From Rhodanobacter denitrificans (lineage in GTDB: Bacteria; Pseudomonadota; Gammaproteobacteria; Xanthomonadales; Rhodanobacteraceae): a DNA stretch of 64,000 nucleotides. Made by a program: the position numbers and the translations under genes. The DNA lies in NCBI GenBank assembly GCA_003241385.1, contig QFPO01000003.1:62001-126000 (forward strand), written 5' to 3'. Numbering within the stretch: the stretch's first letter is position 1; every line of letters starts with the position of its first letter. The notes beneath the pieces are model-generated. The model searched no databases. It was not told the DNA's origin and saw only the letters and a program-made list of their open reading frames with translations. Shown here one piece after another: positions 35,023-44,344 of this stretch.

Positions 35023-36363
35023 ATGACCGCGCGCTGGGGACTGCGCCGCCGCATCACGCTGGGCCTGATCGCCTATGCGGTCCTGCTGTCGATCGGCGTC
35101 GCCGTGCACGGCTTCTACGTCAACGAGAACGCCGAGCGCCTGGTCTGGGAATCGCTGCTGCGCGCCGAGATGGATCACTTCCTGAGCCGCCGCGCGCTCG
35201 ATCCGGACTATCGCTGGCCCGACACGCAGACGCTGGAGCTGCTGACCTTCCCGGCCGGCGCGCCGGTACCGCCGCCGCTGGACACGCTGCCGCCCGGCGT
35301 CCACGACGAGTTCGTGCTCGACGGCCGCGAGCGCGTGATCCTGGTCCGCGACGTCGACGGCCAGCGCCTGGTGCTGGCGCTGGACATCGGCGATCTGGAG
35401 CGGCGCGAGTACGACCTCGGCTGGGCGCTGCTGGCCTCGGCGCTGACGATGGTCGCGGTCATGGCCGGCCTGGTCGCCTGGGGCGTCGGCGCGCTGACGC
35501 GCCCGCTCAGCGCGCTGGCCGCACGGATCGCGCGTCTGCAGCCGCAGGAGACCGGCCAGCGCCTGCAGCTGCCGCCGGGCGCGACCGCCGAGCTGGCCGT
35601 GATCGCCGATGCGCTGAACGACTATCTCGTGCGCAACGAGCAGTTCGTCGCGCGAGAACGCGCGTTCATCGACAGCGCCAGCCACGAGCTGCGCACACCG
35701 GTCGCGGTGATCGCCGGCGCCGCCGAGATCGCCGCGGCCACGGCCGACCTGCCGCCGGCAGTGCGTGGACAGCTCGCGCGCATCCTCGGCACCGCGCGCG
35801 ACGTCGAGCGGCTGATCGGCCTGCTGCTGGTGCTGGCCAAGGACCCGGCGCGCCTGGCCGAGATCAGCGACCGCATCGCGCTCGACCAGCTGCTGCCGAT
35901 CATCGTCGCCGATCACCGCCACCTGTGCCGCGACAAGGATCTGGAACTGACGCTGGCGCCGCCGCCGGCCTGCGAGCTGGTCGCGCCGCTGCACATCGTG
36001 CAGGCAGCGATCGGCAACCTGCTGCGCAACGCGATCGAGAACAGCGACCGCGGCGTGATCGCGATCGGCCTGAGCGCGCGCGGCGTCGTCACGATCGACG
36101 ATCCCGGCCACGGCCTGTCACCCGAGGAGATCAGCGCGATCCACGCGCGGCTGGCGCGCGGCGGCCATCGCGACGGTGGCGGCATCGGCCTGGCGCTGAT
36201 CGCGCGCATCTGCGATCACCTGGGCTGGACATTGACGCTCGACTCGCGGCTGGGCCGCGGCACCCGCGCCACGCTCGATCTCGGCGCCTCGCTGGCACCA
36301 TCGCCGCGCGCGAGGGCGCCCGGGCACGGCACGGCCGGGCCGCAGCCGATCAGTGACCTTTGA
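35023..36363 (+). CDS. Membrane sensor histidine kinase of the eptA locus
   Basis: 446 residues. Two membrane segments (about 8-28 and 135-158) border a periplasmic sensor domain of about 105 residues. A HAMP-like region and HisKA follow with DSASHELRTPVAV, then HATPase with LLRNAIENS and GGIGLALIARICDHLG. The G1 box is DDPGHGLS, weaker than usual DTGPGI but acceptable. ATG 35023 gives a normal basic N-terminus; GTG at 35008 is in frame. The 3' end overlaps the convergent enoyl-CoA hydratase gene by 14 bases. Probably phosphorylates the regulator at 31613-32320. Confidence 0.9.
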   Translation: MTARWGLRRRITLGLIAYAVLLSIGVAVHGFYVNENAERLVWESLLRAEMDHFLSRRALDPDYRWPDTQTLELLTFPAGAPVPPPLDTLPPGVHDEFVLDGRERVILVRDVDGQRLVLALDIGDLERREYDLGWALLASALTMVAVMAGLVAWGVGALTRPLSALAARIARLQPQETGQRLQLPPGATAELAVIADALNDYLVRNEQFVARERAFIDSASHELRTPVAVIAGAAEIAAATADLPPAVRGQLARILGTARDVERLIGLLLVLAKDPARLAEISDRIALDQLLPIIVADHRHLCRDKDLELTLAPPPACELVAPLHIVQAAIGNLLRNAIENSDRGVIAIGLSARGVVTIDDPGHGLSPEEISAIHARLARGGHRDGGGIGLALIARICDHLGWTLTLDSRLGRGTRATLDLGASLAPSPRARAPGHGTAGPQPISDL

Positions 36364-37132
36364 ATACGGCCTTGCGGCGTTCGAGGAAGGCAGCGGTGCC
36401 CTCGCGTGCGTCGGCGGTCGAGAAGCACAGGCCGAAGGCCTTGGCCTCGTAGGCCAGGCCGTCGTCGATGCCGAGATCGCCCGCGGCCAGCACGGTGTCG
36501 AGGATGCCGGCCAGCGCCTGCGGCGCGGCGGCGGCGAGCTGATCGGCGATCGCCGCGACCTCGGCGTCGAGCGCATCGGGCTCGACCACGCGGTTGACGA
36601 CGCCGAGCTGCAGCGCACGCGTCGCGTCGATCGGCGCGCCGAGCAGACACAGCTCCAGCGCGGCCGCACGGCCGGCCAGCCGTGCCAGGCGCTGCGTGCC
36701 GCCGAAACCCGGAATCAGGCCGAGGTTGATCTCGGGCTGGCCGACGCGTACACGCGTCGAGGCGATGCGCAGATGGCAGGCCATCGCCAGTTCGAGCCCG
36801 CCGCCGAGCGCATAGCCGCCGAGGCGCGCGATCACCGGCTTGGCGAGTGTCTCGACACTGCGCATCATCTGCTGCCCGGCCCGCGCGAAGGCCTGGGCCT
36901 GCATCGGCGACAGCGTCGACAGCTCGGCGATATCGGCGCCGGCCACGAAGGCCTTCTCGCCGGCGCCGGTCAGCACGACCACGCGCACCGCATCGTCGTG
37001 GTGCGCCTGGTCGAACGCGATCTGCAGTTCGCCGATCGTCTGGCGGTCGAGCGCGTTCAGCTTGTCGGGCCGGTTGACGGTGATCGTGCGGACGCCGCCG
37101 CGATCGGCGGTCAGCAGGTTGCGGAAGCCCAT
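36350..37132 (-). CDS. Enoyl-CoA hydratase/isomerase family protein
   Basis: 260 residues, the usual crotonase size. It begins with TITVNRPDKLNALDRQTIGEL, contains the CoA and oxyanion-hole region FVAGADIAELS and GGYALGGGLELAMACHLRIAS, and both catalytic Glu regions (the GGGLELA Glu and PEINLGLIPGFGGTQRLAR). It should hydrate short- to medium-chain enoyl-CoA in fatty acid beta-oxidation. A GAGGAGACAG ribosome binding site precedes the ATG. Single gene, no thiolase or dehydrogenase beside it. Confidence 0.93.
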   Translation of the reverse strand: MGFRNLLTADRGGVRTITVNRPDKLNALDRQTIGELQIAFDQAHHDDAVRVVVLTGAGEKAFVAGADIAELSTLSPMQAQAFARAGQQMMRSVETLAKPVIARLGGYALGGGLELAMACHLRIASTRVRVGQPEINLGLIPGFGGTQRLARLAGRAAALELCLLGAPIDATRALQLGVVNRVVEPDALDAEVAAIADQLAAAAPQALAGILDTVLAAGDLGIDDGLAYEAKAFGLCFSTADAREGTAAFLERRKAVFKGH

Positions 37133-37220
37133 CGTGGCTGTCTCCTCGCCGTGCGTTCAGGAAGGGCGCGGATCATAGCAGGGGCGTTCGGCGGTCCGGC
37201 CGCGCCTGGAACCTTCCGCA

Positions 37221-37249
37221 TTGGAGCGGGTCCCGTAGTCGGGTACACT
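37221..37249 (+). promoter_or_regulatory. Sigma-70 promoter of the FKBP-like gene
   Basis: TTGGAG (37221-37226) and TACACT (37244-37249) are separated by 17 bases. The -10 ends 67 bases before the FKBP-like ATG. Position and spacing are good for the housekeeping sigma factor. Confidence 0.6.
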
Positions 37250-37315
37250 GGACTGCTTTTACGCACCGCTCGGTCGCATCGGACCGCGCATTCACCCCCA
37301 TTTCCGGAGGCAGGC

Positions 37316-37969
37316 ATGAAGTTCGGTTGGTCGCTCGCGTTGGCGGGCTTGGTCGTGGCGGGCGCCGCTTTCGCGCAGGACACCTCGACCGACAAAGGCA
37401 AGGTCTCGTACGCGGTCGGCTACGACCTCGGCGCCAAGATGAAGGCGCAGTCGGGCACGGATCTGGACATCAACACCGTCGTCAAGGCGCTGCAGGACGG
37501 CTTCGCCGGCCGCGCCACGGCCGTGCCGGAAGACCAGCTGCGCGGTGCGATGGAAAAGTACGCCGAGAAGAAGAAGGGCGAGGCCGAACAGGAACTGGCC
37601 GCCAACAAGCGCACCAGCGACGCGTTCATGGCCTCCAACCGCAGCAAGAAGGGCATCCTCGCGCTGCCGTCGGGCGTGCAGTACCAGGTCATCGACGAGG
37701 GCTCCGGCAAGCAGGTCACCGCCAATGCCGAGGTCACGATGCACTTCCGCATCTCCAAGACCGACGGCCAGGAGCTGCGCAGCACGTTCGCCGGCCCGCC
37801 GCCGTCGCTGAAGACCGCCGAGCTGACCCAGGTCTCCGGCAACGGCAACCTCGCCGAGGTCGTGCAGCGCATGAAGGTCGGCGACTACTGGCGCGTGTTC
37901 CTGCCGCCGGACCAGAACACGAACAACCTCGTCGTGATCTGGGAAATCAAGATCGTCGACGTCAAGTAA
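37316..37969 (+). CDS. FKBP-type peptidyl-prolyl isomerase-like periplasmic protein
   Basis: 217 residues. Signal peptide (1-21, ending GAAFA), then the Mip/FkpA-type dimerisation domain (KVSYAVGYDLGAKMKAQ, about 30-115, helical and charged). The C-terminal FKBP-like domain starts at SGVQYQVIDEGSGKQVTANAEVTMHFRISKTDGQELRSTF but lacks the canonical FDSS loop and the usual hydrophobic pocket signature, ending DYWRVFLPPDQNTNNLVVIWEIKIVDVK. It may have chaperone activity with little isomerase activity. A strong promoter precedes it and a hairpin terminator follows; it stands alone. Confidence 0.85.
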   Translation: MKFGWSLALAGLVVAGAAFAQDTSTDKGKVSYAVGYDLGAKMKAQSGTDLDINTVVKALQDGFAGRATAVPEDQLRGAMEKYAEKKKGEAEQELAANKRTSDAFMASNRSKKGILALPSGVQYQVIDEGSGKQVTANAEVTMHFRISKTDGQELRSTFAGPPPSLKTAELTQVSGNGNLAEVVQRMKVGDYWRVFLPPDQNTNNLVVIWEIKIVDVK

Positions 37970-37990
37970 GGCACCGCCAGGCGCCTGTCC

Positions 37991-38016
37991 GAACGCCGCG
38001 GCCCGCCGCGGCGTTC
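37991..38016 (+). terminator. Terminator after the FKBP-like gene
   Basis: GAACGCCGCGG (37991-38001), loop CCCG, CCGCGGCGTTC (38006-38016), a perfect 11-bp stem, 22 bases after the stop. A short GCGTTT follows; the T-run is weak. Confidence 0.65.
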
Positions 38017-38046
38017 GCGTTTCCGGCGTCCGCGAACGCCGGCCGC

Positions 38047-38052
38047 TAGAAT
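38047..38052 (+). promoter_or_regulatory. -10 box upstream of the DUF1289 operon
   Basis: TAGAAT 28 bases before the DUF1289 ATG, after the preceding terminator. No clear -35 is seen at 17 bases. Confidence 0.35.
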
Positions 38053-38079
38053 GACGCCTCGCTCGCCCGCCCGCCGCCG

Positions 38080-38280
38080 ATGTCCTCCGCCCCGCCGATC
38101 CGACCGTTTGCCGCGATCCCCAGCCCGTGTACCGGCGTGTGCCGGCTCGACGCCGCGGGCCGCTGCCTGGGCTGCCTGCGTACCGGCGCCGAGATCGCCG
38201 GCTGGCTGTCGATGTCGCCCGAGGAGCGGCGCCGTCTGATCGACGTGGTGCTGCCCGAGCGCCGCAAGGCCGCGCCGTGA
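38080..38280 (+). CDS. DUF1289 (YdhL-like) small protein
   Basis: 66 residues. IPSPCTGVCRLDAAGRCLGCLRTGAEIAGWLSMSPEERRRLIDVV-type sequence is the full DUF1289 domain with four cysteines (C-x3-C and C-x2-C), which probably bind a metal or Fe-S cluster. Function unknown in the family. First gene of a three-gene run in which each start overlaps the previous stop by four bases. Confidence 0.9.
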   Translation: MSSAPPIRPFAAIPSPCTGVCRLDAAGRCLGCLRTGAEIAGWLSMSPEERRRLIDVVLPERRKAAP

Positions 38281-38894
38281 GCGCCGCGCCGAACACACCC
38301 GCACCGCTCGACGCCGACCGGCTGCGCCGCGTGCTGCATCCGCTCGACGCACCGCCGTGCGTGCCGGCGCGCCGGCCCGGCGACGATGCCGCGCCGACCA
38401 GCGCGGCGGCCGTGCTGGTGCCGCTGGTCCAGCGCAGCGAGGGCACGACGCTGCTGCTGACGCGGCGCACCGACACGCTGCGCACGCATGCCGGCCAGGT
38501 TAGCTTTCCGGGCGGGCGCGTCGAGCGCGCCGACGCCGACGCGGTCGGCGCGGCGCTGCGCGAGACCTACGAGGAAACCGGCATCGCGCCGCGCTTCGTC
38601 GCGCCGCTCGGCTATCTCGATGCGTTCGACACGGTCTCGGGCTTCTGCGTCTCGCCGGTGGTCGGCTGGGTCGAACCGGGCTTCGAGCTGGCGCCCGATC
38701 CGGCCGAGGTCAGCGCGGTGTTCGAGGTGCCGCTCGACTACGTGCTCGCGCCGGGCCGGCTGCATGCGACCGAGATCCAGTGGCGCGGCGAGCGGCGCCG
38801 CATCCACGAGTTCCACTACGAGGGCCACCGCGTCTGGGGCGCGACGGCCGCGATCATCCTGAACCTGATCCGCCGCCTGGAGGCTGCGCCATGA
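38277..38894 (+). CDS. NUDIX hydrolase, CoA pyrophosphatase type
   Basis: 205 residues, GTG start overlapping DUF1289 (GTGA). The NUDIX box is GGRVERADADAVGAALRETYEETGI, containing G-x5-E-x7-RE-x2-E-x-G; the preceding LLLTRRTDTLRTHAGQVSFPGG is typical of the NudL/coenzyme A diphosphatase subgroup. It would hydrolyse CoA or acyl-CoA to phosphopantetheine derivatives and 3',5'-ADP. Translationally coupled to both neighbours. Confidence 0.9.
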   Translation: MSAAPNTPAPLDADRLRRVLHPLDAPPCVPARRPGDDAAPTSAAAVLVPLVQRSEGTTLLLTRRTDTLRTHAGQVSFPGGRVERADADAVGAALRETYEETGIAPRFVAPLGYLDAFDTVSGFCVSPVVGWVEPGFELAPDPAEVSAVFEVPLDYVLAPGRLHATEIQWRGERRRIHEFHYEGHRVWGATAAIILNLIRRLEAAP

Positions 38895-39742
38895 ACGCCG
38901 TGATCGTCGATCCATCCACGCTTGCCGCACGCCTCGCCGCCGGGCCGGTGCTGGTGATCGACGCGCGCGCCGACCTGGCCGATCCGGCCAGGGGCCCGAC
39001 CGCGCATGCCGCCGCGCACGTCCCCGGTGCCGTCCATGCCGATCTGGAGCGCGATCTGTCGGACCTGTCGCGCGCGAATCTCGGCCGGCATCCGCTGCCG
39101 ACGCCCGCGGCGTTCTCGGCGCTGCTGTCGCGCTGGGGCTGGCGGCCGGACCTGCCGGTGGTCGTCTACGACGATGCCGCCGGCGCGCTCGCGGCCGCAC
39201 GTGCCTGGTGGCTGCTGCGCGCGGCCGGCAGCGCCGACGTCGCCGTGCTCGACGGCGGCTATCAGGCCTGGCATGCCGCCGGCCTGCCGCTCGAATCGGG
39301 CGTCGCGCGGCCACGGCCGGCGAGCGCGGTCGAGGTCGACTTCGACCCGTCGATGCATCTGGACGCCGAGGCCCTGGCCGCGGCGCTCGCCACCGACGCG
39401 ATCGTGCTGCTCGATGCGCGCGCGGCGCCGCGCTATCGCGGCGAGGTCGAGCCGATCGATCCGGTCGCCGGCCACGTGCCCGGCGCGCGCAACCGGCCGT
39501 ATACCGACAATCTCGACGCGTCGGGCCGCTTCAAGACGCCGGACGTGCTGGCCGCCGAGTTCGCCGCGCTGACCGGCGGCCATGCACCGCACGAGGTGGT
39601 CCACATGTGCGGCTCGGGCGTGACCGCCTGCCACAACGTGCTGGCGATGACGCACGCCGGGCTGGCCGGCTCGCGTCTGTTCGCACCGTCGTGGAGCGGC
39701 TGGATCGCCGATCGCACGCGGCCGGTCGCGACCGGCGCCTGA
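38891..39742 (+). CDS. Two-domain rhodanese-like sulfurtransferase
   Basis: 283 residues. Two rhodanese domains: the inactive first (VLVIDARADLADPARG to YQAWHAAGLPLESG) and the catalytic second with the active-site loop MCGSGVTACHN, Cys near residue 241. The CGSGVTA loop is that of thiosulfate or 3-mercaptopyruvate sulfurtransferases (SseA-like). No signal peptide, so cytoplasmic. It overlaps the NUDIX gene by four bases and converges with mrp. Confidence 0.92.
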   Translation: MNAVIVDPSTLAARLAAGPVLVIDARADLADPARGPTAHAAAHVPGAVHADLERDLSDLSRANLGRHPLPTPAAFSALLSRWGWRPDLPVVVYDDAAGALAAARAWWLLRAAGSADVAVLDGGYQAWHAAGLPLESGVARPRPASAVEVDFDPSMHLDAEALAAALATDAIVLLDARAAPRYRGEVEPIDPVAGHVPGARNRPYTDNLDASGRFKTPDVLAAEFAALTGGHAPHEVVHMCGSGVTACHNVLAMTHAGLAGSRLFAPSWSGWIADRTRPVATGA

Positions 39743-39757
39743 GCCGAGCGGCCTCGC

Positions 39758-40849
<1,092 letters not shown>

Positions 40850-40926
40850 CGTGCGGGCAACCCGGCGGAGCTAAGCGGCGATTGTAGCGAAGCGCCCGCT
40901 ACCGCGCCGGAGCGGACGACCGGCCG

Positions 40927-40935
40927 TGACATAAT
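40927..40935 (+). promoter_or_regulatory. Extended -10 promoter of metG
   Basis: TG-A-CATAAT, 30 bases before the metG ATG in the mrp-metG divergent gap. CATAAT differs from TATAAT at one base. No clear -35. Confidence 0.45.
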
Positions 40936-40964
40936 CGACAACCCGCCCGGTATCGCGCATCCGC

Positions 40965-43112
40965 ATGAGTCGTCAGCTTCTCGTCACCGCCGCCCTGCCG
41001 TACGCCAACGGCCATCTGCACCTCGGTCACCTGGTCGGCTACGTCCAGGGCGACATCTGGGTGCGCGCGCAGCGCATGGCCGGTCATACCGCGCACTACG
41101 TCTGCGCCGACGACGCGCACGGCACGCCGATCATGCTGGCCGCCGAGAAGGCCGGCGTCGCGCCGGAGGACTTCATCCGGCCGATCCAGGCCTCGCACGA
41201 GCGCGACTTCGCCGATTTCGGCGTCGCGTTCGACCATTACCACTCCACGCACAGCGCCGAGAATCGCGAGCTCGCCGAGGCGATCTACGGCCGTCTGCGC
41301 AACGGCCGCTACATCGCCAGCCGCGCGATCGAGCAGCTGTACGATCCGGTCAAGGGCATGTTCCTGCCGGACCGCTACATCCAGGGTGAGTGCCCCGTCT
41401 GCGGCACACCCGACCAGTACGGCGACAACTGCGAGAACTGCGGCGCCACCTACGCACCGACCGACCTGCGCCATCCGCGCTCGGTGATGTCCGGCGCGAC
41501 GCCGGTGCTGCGCGAGTCCGAGCACTACTTCTTCGAGCTGCCGAAGTTCGAGAGCTTCCTGCGCGAATGGCTCGGCGGCGCGCTGACCGGCGGCACGCCG
41601 GTCGCGCATCCGGGCGTGATCGCCAAGCTGCGCGAGTGGCTCGACGCCGACGGCGGCCTGCGCGACTGGGACATCTCGCGCGACGAGCCGTATTTCGGCT
41701 TTCCGATTCCGGACGCGCCCGGCAAGTACTTCTACGTCTGGCTCGACGCGCCGATCGGCTATCTGGCCAGCTTCAAGGCCTACTGCGCGCGCGCGGGGCT
41801 GTCGTTCGACGCGTGGCTGCAGCCCGACGGCGCGACCGAGCTGCACCACTTCATCGGCAAGGACATCGTCAACTTCCACGGCCTGTTCTGGCCGGCGATG
41901 CTGCACGGCGCCTCGCTGCGCGTGCCGACCGCGCTGCACGTCAACGGCTACCTGACCGTCAACGGCGCGAAGATGTCCAAGTCGCGCGGCACCTTCATCC
42001 AGGCGCGCACCTATCTCGACAGCGGCCTGGATCCGGACGCGCTGCGCTACTACTTCGCGGTCAAGTCCTCCGGCGGCGTGGTCGACATCGACCTCAACCT
42101 CGAGGACTTCGTCCAGCGCGTCAACGCCGACCTGGTCGGCAAGTTCGTCAACATCGCCAGCCGCTGCGCGAAGCTGCTCGAGACGCATTTCGAGAACCGC
42201 TTGATCGCGCCGTTCTGGACCGCCGCGCCGGGTGCGCCGCAGCCACCGCAACGCTACGAGCTCAACGCGATCGAAACCCTGGTCTGGGCGACCGACCAGC
42301 TGCGGCGCGCGGTCGCGCTGTACGACCGCGACGAGTTCAACAAGGCGATGGCCGCGATCATGCAGGTGGCCGATCGCGCCAACGAATACATCGCCGAGTC
42401 CGCGCCGTGGGCACTGGCCAAGGATCCGGCGCGCCGGCACGAGCTGCACGTCGTGCTGTCGACCGGGCTCAACCTGTTCCGCGCGCTGACCTGCGCGCTC
42501 AAGCCGGTGCTGCCGCGCATCGCGGCCGACGCCGAGCGCTTCCTGGCGCTGCCGGACGGCTTCGCCGGCTTCGGCGACATCGCCGCCCATCTCGGCGATC
42601 ACGTGCTGCAGCCGTACGCGCCGCTGCTGACCCGAGTCGATCCGAAGCAGGTGCAGGCGATGGTCGCCGCCTCGACCGAATCGCTGGCGCCGGCCGCCGC
42701 GCCGGCCAGACCGAAGACCGCGCAGGCGGCGCCCGCGGCGCCGCCCGAAGCAGCCGCGGCCGCCGACCCGGCCGCCCCGGCGACGATCGCCATCGAGGAT
42801 TTCGCGCGCGTCGACCTGCGCATCGGCAAGGTGCTCGAGTGCGGCTTCGTCGAAGGGTCCGACAAGCTGCTGCGGTTCCGCCTCGACGTCGGCGAGCTCG
42901 GCGAACGGCAGATCTTCTCGGGCATCCGCGCCGCCTACGGCGATCCGCAGGCCCTGATCGGCCGTCACGTCGTCTTCGTCGCGAACCTCGCGCCGCGCAA
43001 GATGCGCTTCGGCGTGTCCGAGGGCATGATCCTGTCGGCCGGCAGCGGTGGCAGCGACCTGTTCCTGCTCGACGTCGACGGCGGCGCCGTGCCGGGCGCG
43101 ACGGTGCGCTGA
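40965..43112 (+). CDS. metG: Methionyl-tRNA synthetase
   Basis: 715 residues. Class I synthetase with HIGH-type motif PYANGHLHLGHLVGY at the N-terminus, a Zn-binding insert with Cys pairs (CPVCGTPDQYGDNCENCGA, about 145-163), KMSKS as GAKMSKSRGTF and an anticodon-binding helical domain. After an Ala/Pro linker at about 570-605 comes the C-terminal EMAP/Trbp111-like tRNA-binding domain (FARVDLRIGKVLECGFVEGSDKLLRFRLDVG), which mediates dimerisation. It attaches methionine to tRNA-Met. Full length. Confidence 0.98.
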   Translation: MSRQLLVTAALPYANGHLHLGHLVGYVQGDIWVRAQRMAGHTAHYVCADDAHGTPIMLAAEKAGVAPEDFIRPIQASHERDFADFGVAFDHYHSTHSAENRELAEAIYGRLRNGRYIASRAIEQLYDPVKGMFLPDRYIQGECPVCGTPDQYGDNCENCGATYAPTDLRHPRSVMSGATPVLRESEHYFFELPKFESFLREWLGGALTGGTPVAHPGVIAKLREWLDADGGLRDWDISRDEPYFGFPIPDAPGKYFYVWLDAPIGYLASFKAYCARAGLSFDAWLQPDGATELHHFIGKDIVNFHGLFWPAMLHGASLRVPTALHVNGYLTVNGAKMSKSRGTFIQARTYLDSGLDPDALRYYFAVKSSGGVVDIDLNLEDFVQRVNADLVGKFVNIASRCAKLLETHFENRLIAPFWTAAPGAPQPPQRYELNAIETLVWATDQLRRAVALYDRDEFNKAMAAIMQVADRANEYIAESAPWALAKDPARRHELHVVLSTGLNLFRALTCALKPVLPRIAADAERFLALPDGFAGFGDIAAHLGDHVLQPYAPLLTRVDPKQVQAMVAASTESLAPAAAPARPKTAQAAPAAPPEAAAAADPAAPATIAIEDFARVDLRIGKVLECGFVEGSDKLLRFRLDVGELGERQIFSGIRAAYGDPQALIGRHVVFVANLAPRKMRFGVSEGMILSAGSGGSDLFLLDVDGGAVPGATVR

Positions 43113-43128
43113 GCGCGGAGCCCCGGCG

Positions 43129-43668
43129 ATGCGTTGCGTCGACTGGACGGCCGAGTATCTCGACGGGCAGGTCATCGTCGCGCTGCTGCGCGCCGAGGGC
43201 CTGCACGCGCATCTGTTCGATCAGCACATGGTGCGCCAGGACTGGTTTCAGATCCTCGCGTACGGCGGTTTTCGCGTGATGGTGCCGGCGTCGGAGTTCG
43301 AGACCGCACGCGCGCTGACCGAGGCGTTTCGCGACGGCCGGCTGAAGCTCGGCGACGATCCGACCGAGCGGCCGGCCTGCCCGCGCTGCCGCGACGGCGT
43401 CGGCGCGGCCGATCCGCGACCGCTGCGGCGCGCATTCGCGACGTACCTGGTCTGGTCGGCGGCGACCACGGTCCTGATCGCGACCGGCATCGAGAACGCC
43501 CTCGTCGTGGCCGGCGCGTGCGCACCCTGGTGCGCGATGCTGGCCGTACCGCTCTGGCGTCGCTGGCTCGTCGGCCGTTATCGCTGCCCGGCCTGCACGC
43601 ATGCCTGGCGCGCGGCGCCCGAGCCGTTCGCGCGCCTGCGCGCGGCGGTCGAAGCGTCCGGCGCGTGA
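43129..43668 (+). CDS. DUF2007-like membrane protein with zinc-ribbon cysteines
   Basis: 179 residues. N-terminal VDWTAEYLDGQVIVALLRAEGLHAHLFDQHMVRQ and GGFRVMVPASEFETARAL is a DUF2007-like signalling fold. Two C-x2-C pairs (CPRC near 84, CPAC near 154) flank two hydrophobic segments (about 100-145), so a zinc ribbon split by membrane helices is possible. Function unknown. It starts 16 bases after metG and is followed 4 bases later by the rnfB-like gene, so it is likely co-transcribed. Confidence 0.7.
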   Translation: MRCVDWTAEYLDGQVIVALLRAEGLHAHLFDQHMVRQDWFQILAYGGFRVMVPASEFETARALTEAFRDGRLKLGDDPTERPACPRCRDGVGAADPRPLRRAFATYLVWSAATTVLIATGIENALVVAGACAPWCAMLAVPLWRRWLVGRYRCPACTHAWRAAPEPFARLRAAVEASGA

Positions 43669-43672
43669 TCCG

Positions 43673-44344
43673 ATGGCCGCCGCCGACACGTCTCTCGCCG
43701 AACGCATCGACGCGGCACTGCCGCAGACGCAGTGCACGCGCTGCGGCTATCCGGCCTGCCGGCCGTATGCCGAGGCGATCGCCCGCGGCGAGGCGGCGAT
43801 CAACCAGTGCCCGCCCGGCGGCGAGGACGGCGTGCGCAGGCTCGCCGCACTGACCGGCCGACCGGTGCTGCCGCTGGACCCGCACTACGGTCGCGAAGCG
43901 CCGCCGCTGCTGGCGCTGATCGACGAGGCGGTCTGCATCGGCTGCACCAAATGCATCCAGGCCTGTCCGGTCGACGCGATCGTCGGTGCGTCGAAACGGA
44001 TGCACACGGTCATCACGGCCGAATGCACCGGCTGCGAGCTGTGCCTGCCGCCGTGTCCGGTCGACTGCATCGATCTGGTCGCGGCCGCGCCGCAGCCGCT
44101 CACGCGCGGCGAGGTGCTGGCGCGCGCCGCGCACGCGCGGATGCGCTACGAGGCGCGCAAAGCGCGGCTGGCGCGCGAGCGCGAAGCGACCGAGCGCCGC
44201 CGCCGTGGTCCGATCGAAACCGAAGCGCCGGCCGAAGCCGCAGCAGCGGCCCAGGCCACGCCGCCGGCGCCGCCGATCACGCGCAGCGCGGTACTCGACG
44301 CGATCGCGCGCGGCCGCGCGCGGCGCAGCGGAGGCGATACGTGA
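43673..44344 (+). CDS. RnfB/RsxB-like ferredoxin-type protein without membrane anchor
   Basis: 223 residues. An N-terminal Fe-S domain (LPQTQCTRCGYPACRPYAEAIARGEAAINQCPPGG, four Cys) is followed by two 4Fe-4S ferredoxin motifs, CIGCTKCIQACP and CTGCELCLPPCP, at about 82-130. The C-terminal 80 residues are a basic/Ala-rich tail (ARKARLAREREATERRRRG). The hydrophobic anchor of true RnfB is missing and no rnfA, C, D, G or E is nearby, so it probably serves as a soluble electron carrier. The position before nth fits the known rnfB-nth pairing and could serve the Fe-S enzyme or its repair. Confidence 0.88.
   Translation: MAAADTSLAERIDAALPQTQCTRCGYPACRPYAEAIARGEAAINQCPPGGEDGVRRLAALTGRPVLPLDPHYGREAPPLLALIDEAVCIGCTKCIQACPVDAIVGASKRMHTVITAECTGCELCLPPCPVDCIDLVAAAPQPLTRGEVLARAAHARMRYEARKARLAREREATERRRRGPIETEAPAEAAAAAQATPPAPPITRSAVLDAIARGRARRSGGDT

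Noticed and set aside
41390..43279. 629-residue plus-strand frame inside metG
   Set aside because: Out-of-frame reading of metG, Arg/Ala-rich, no family features.
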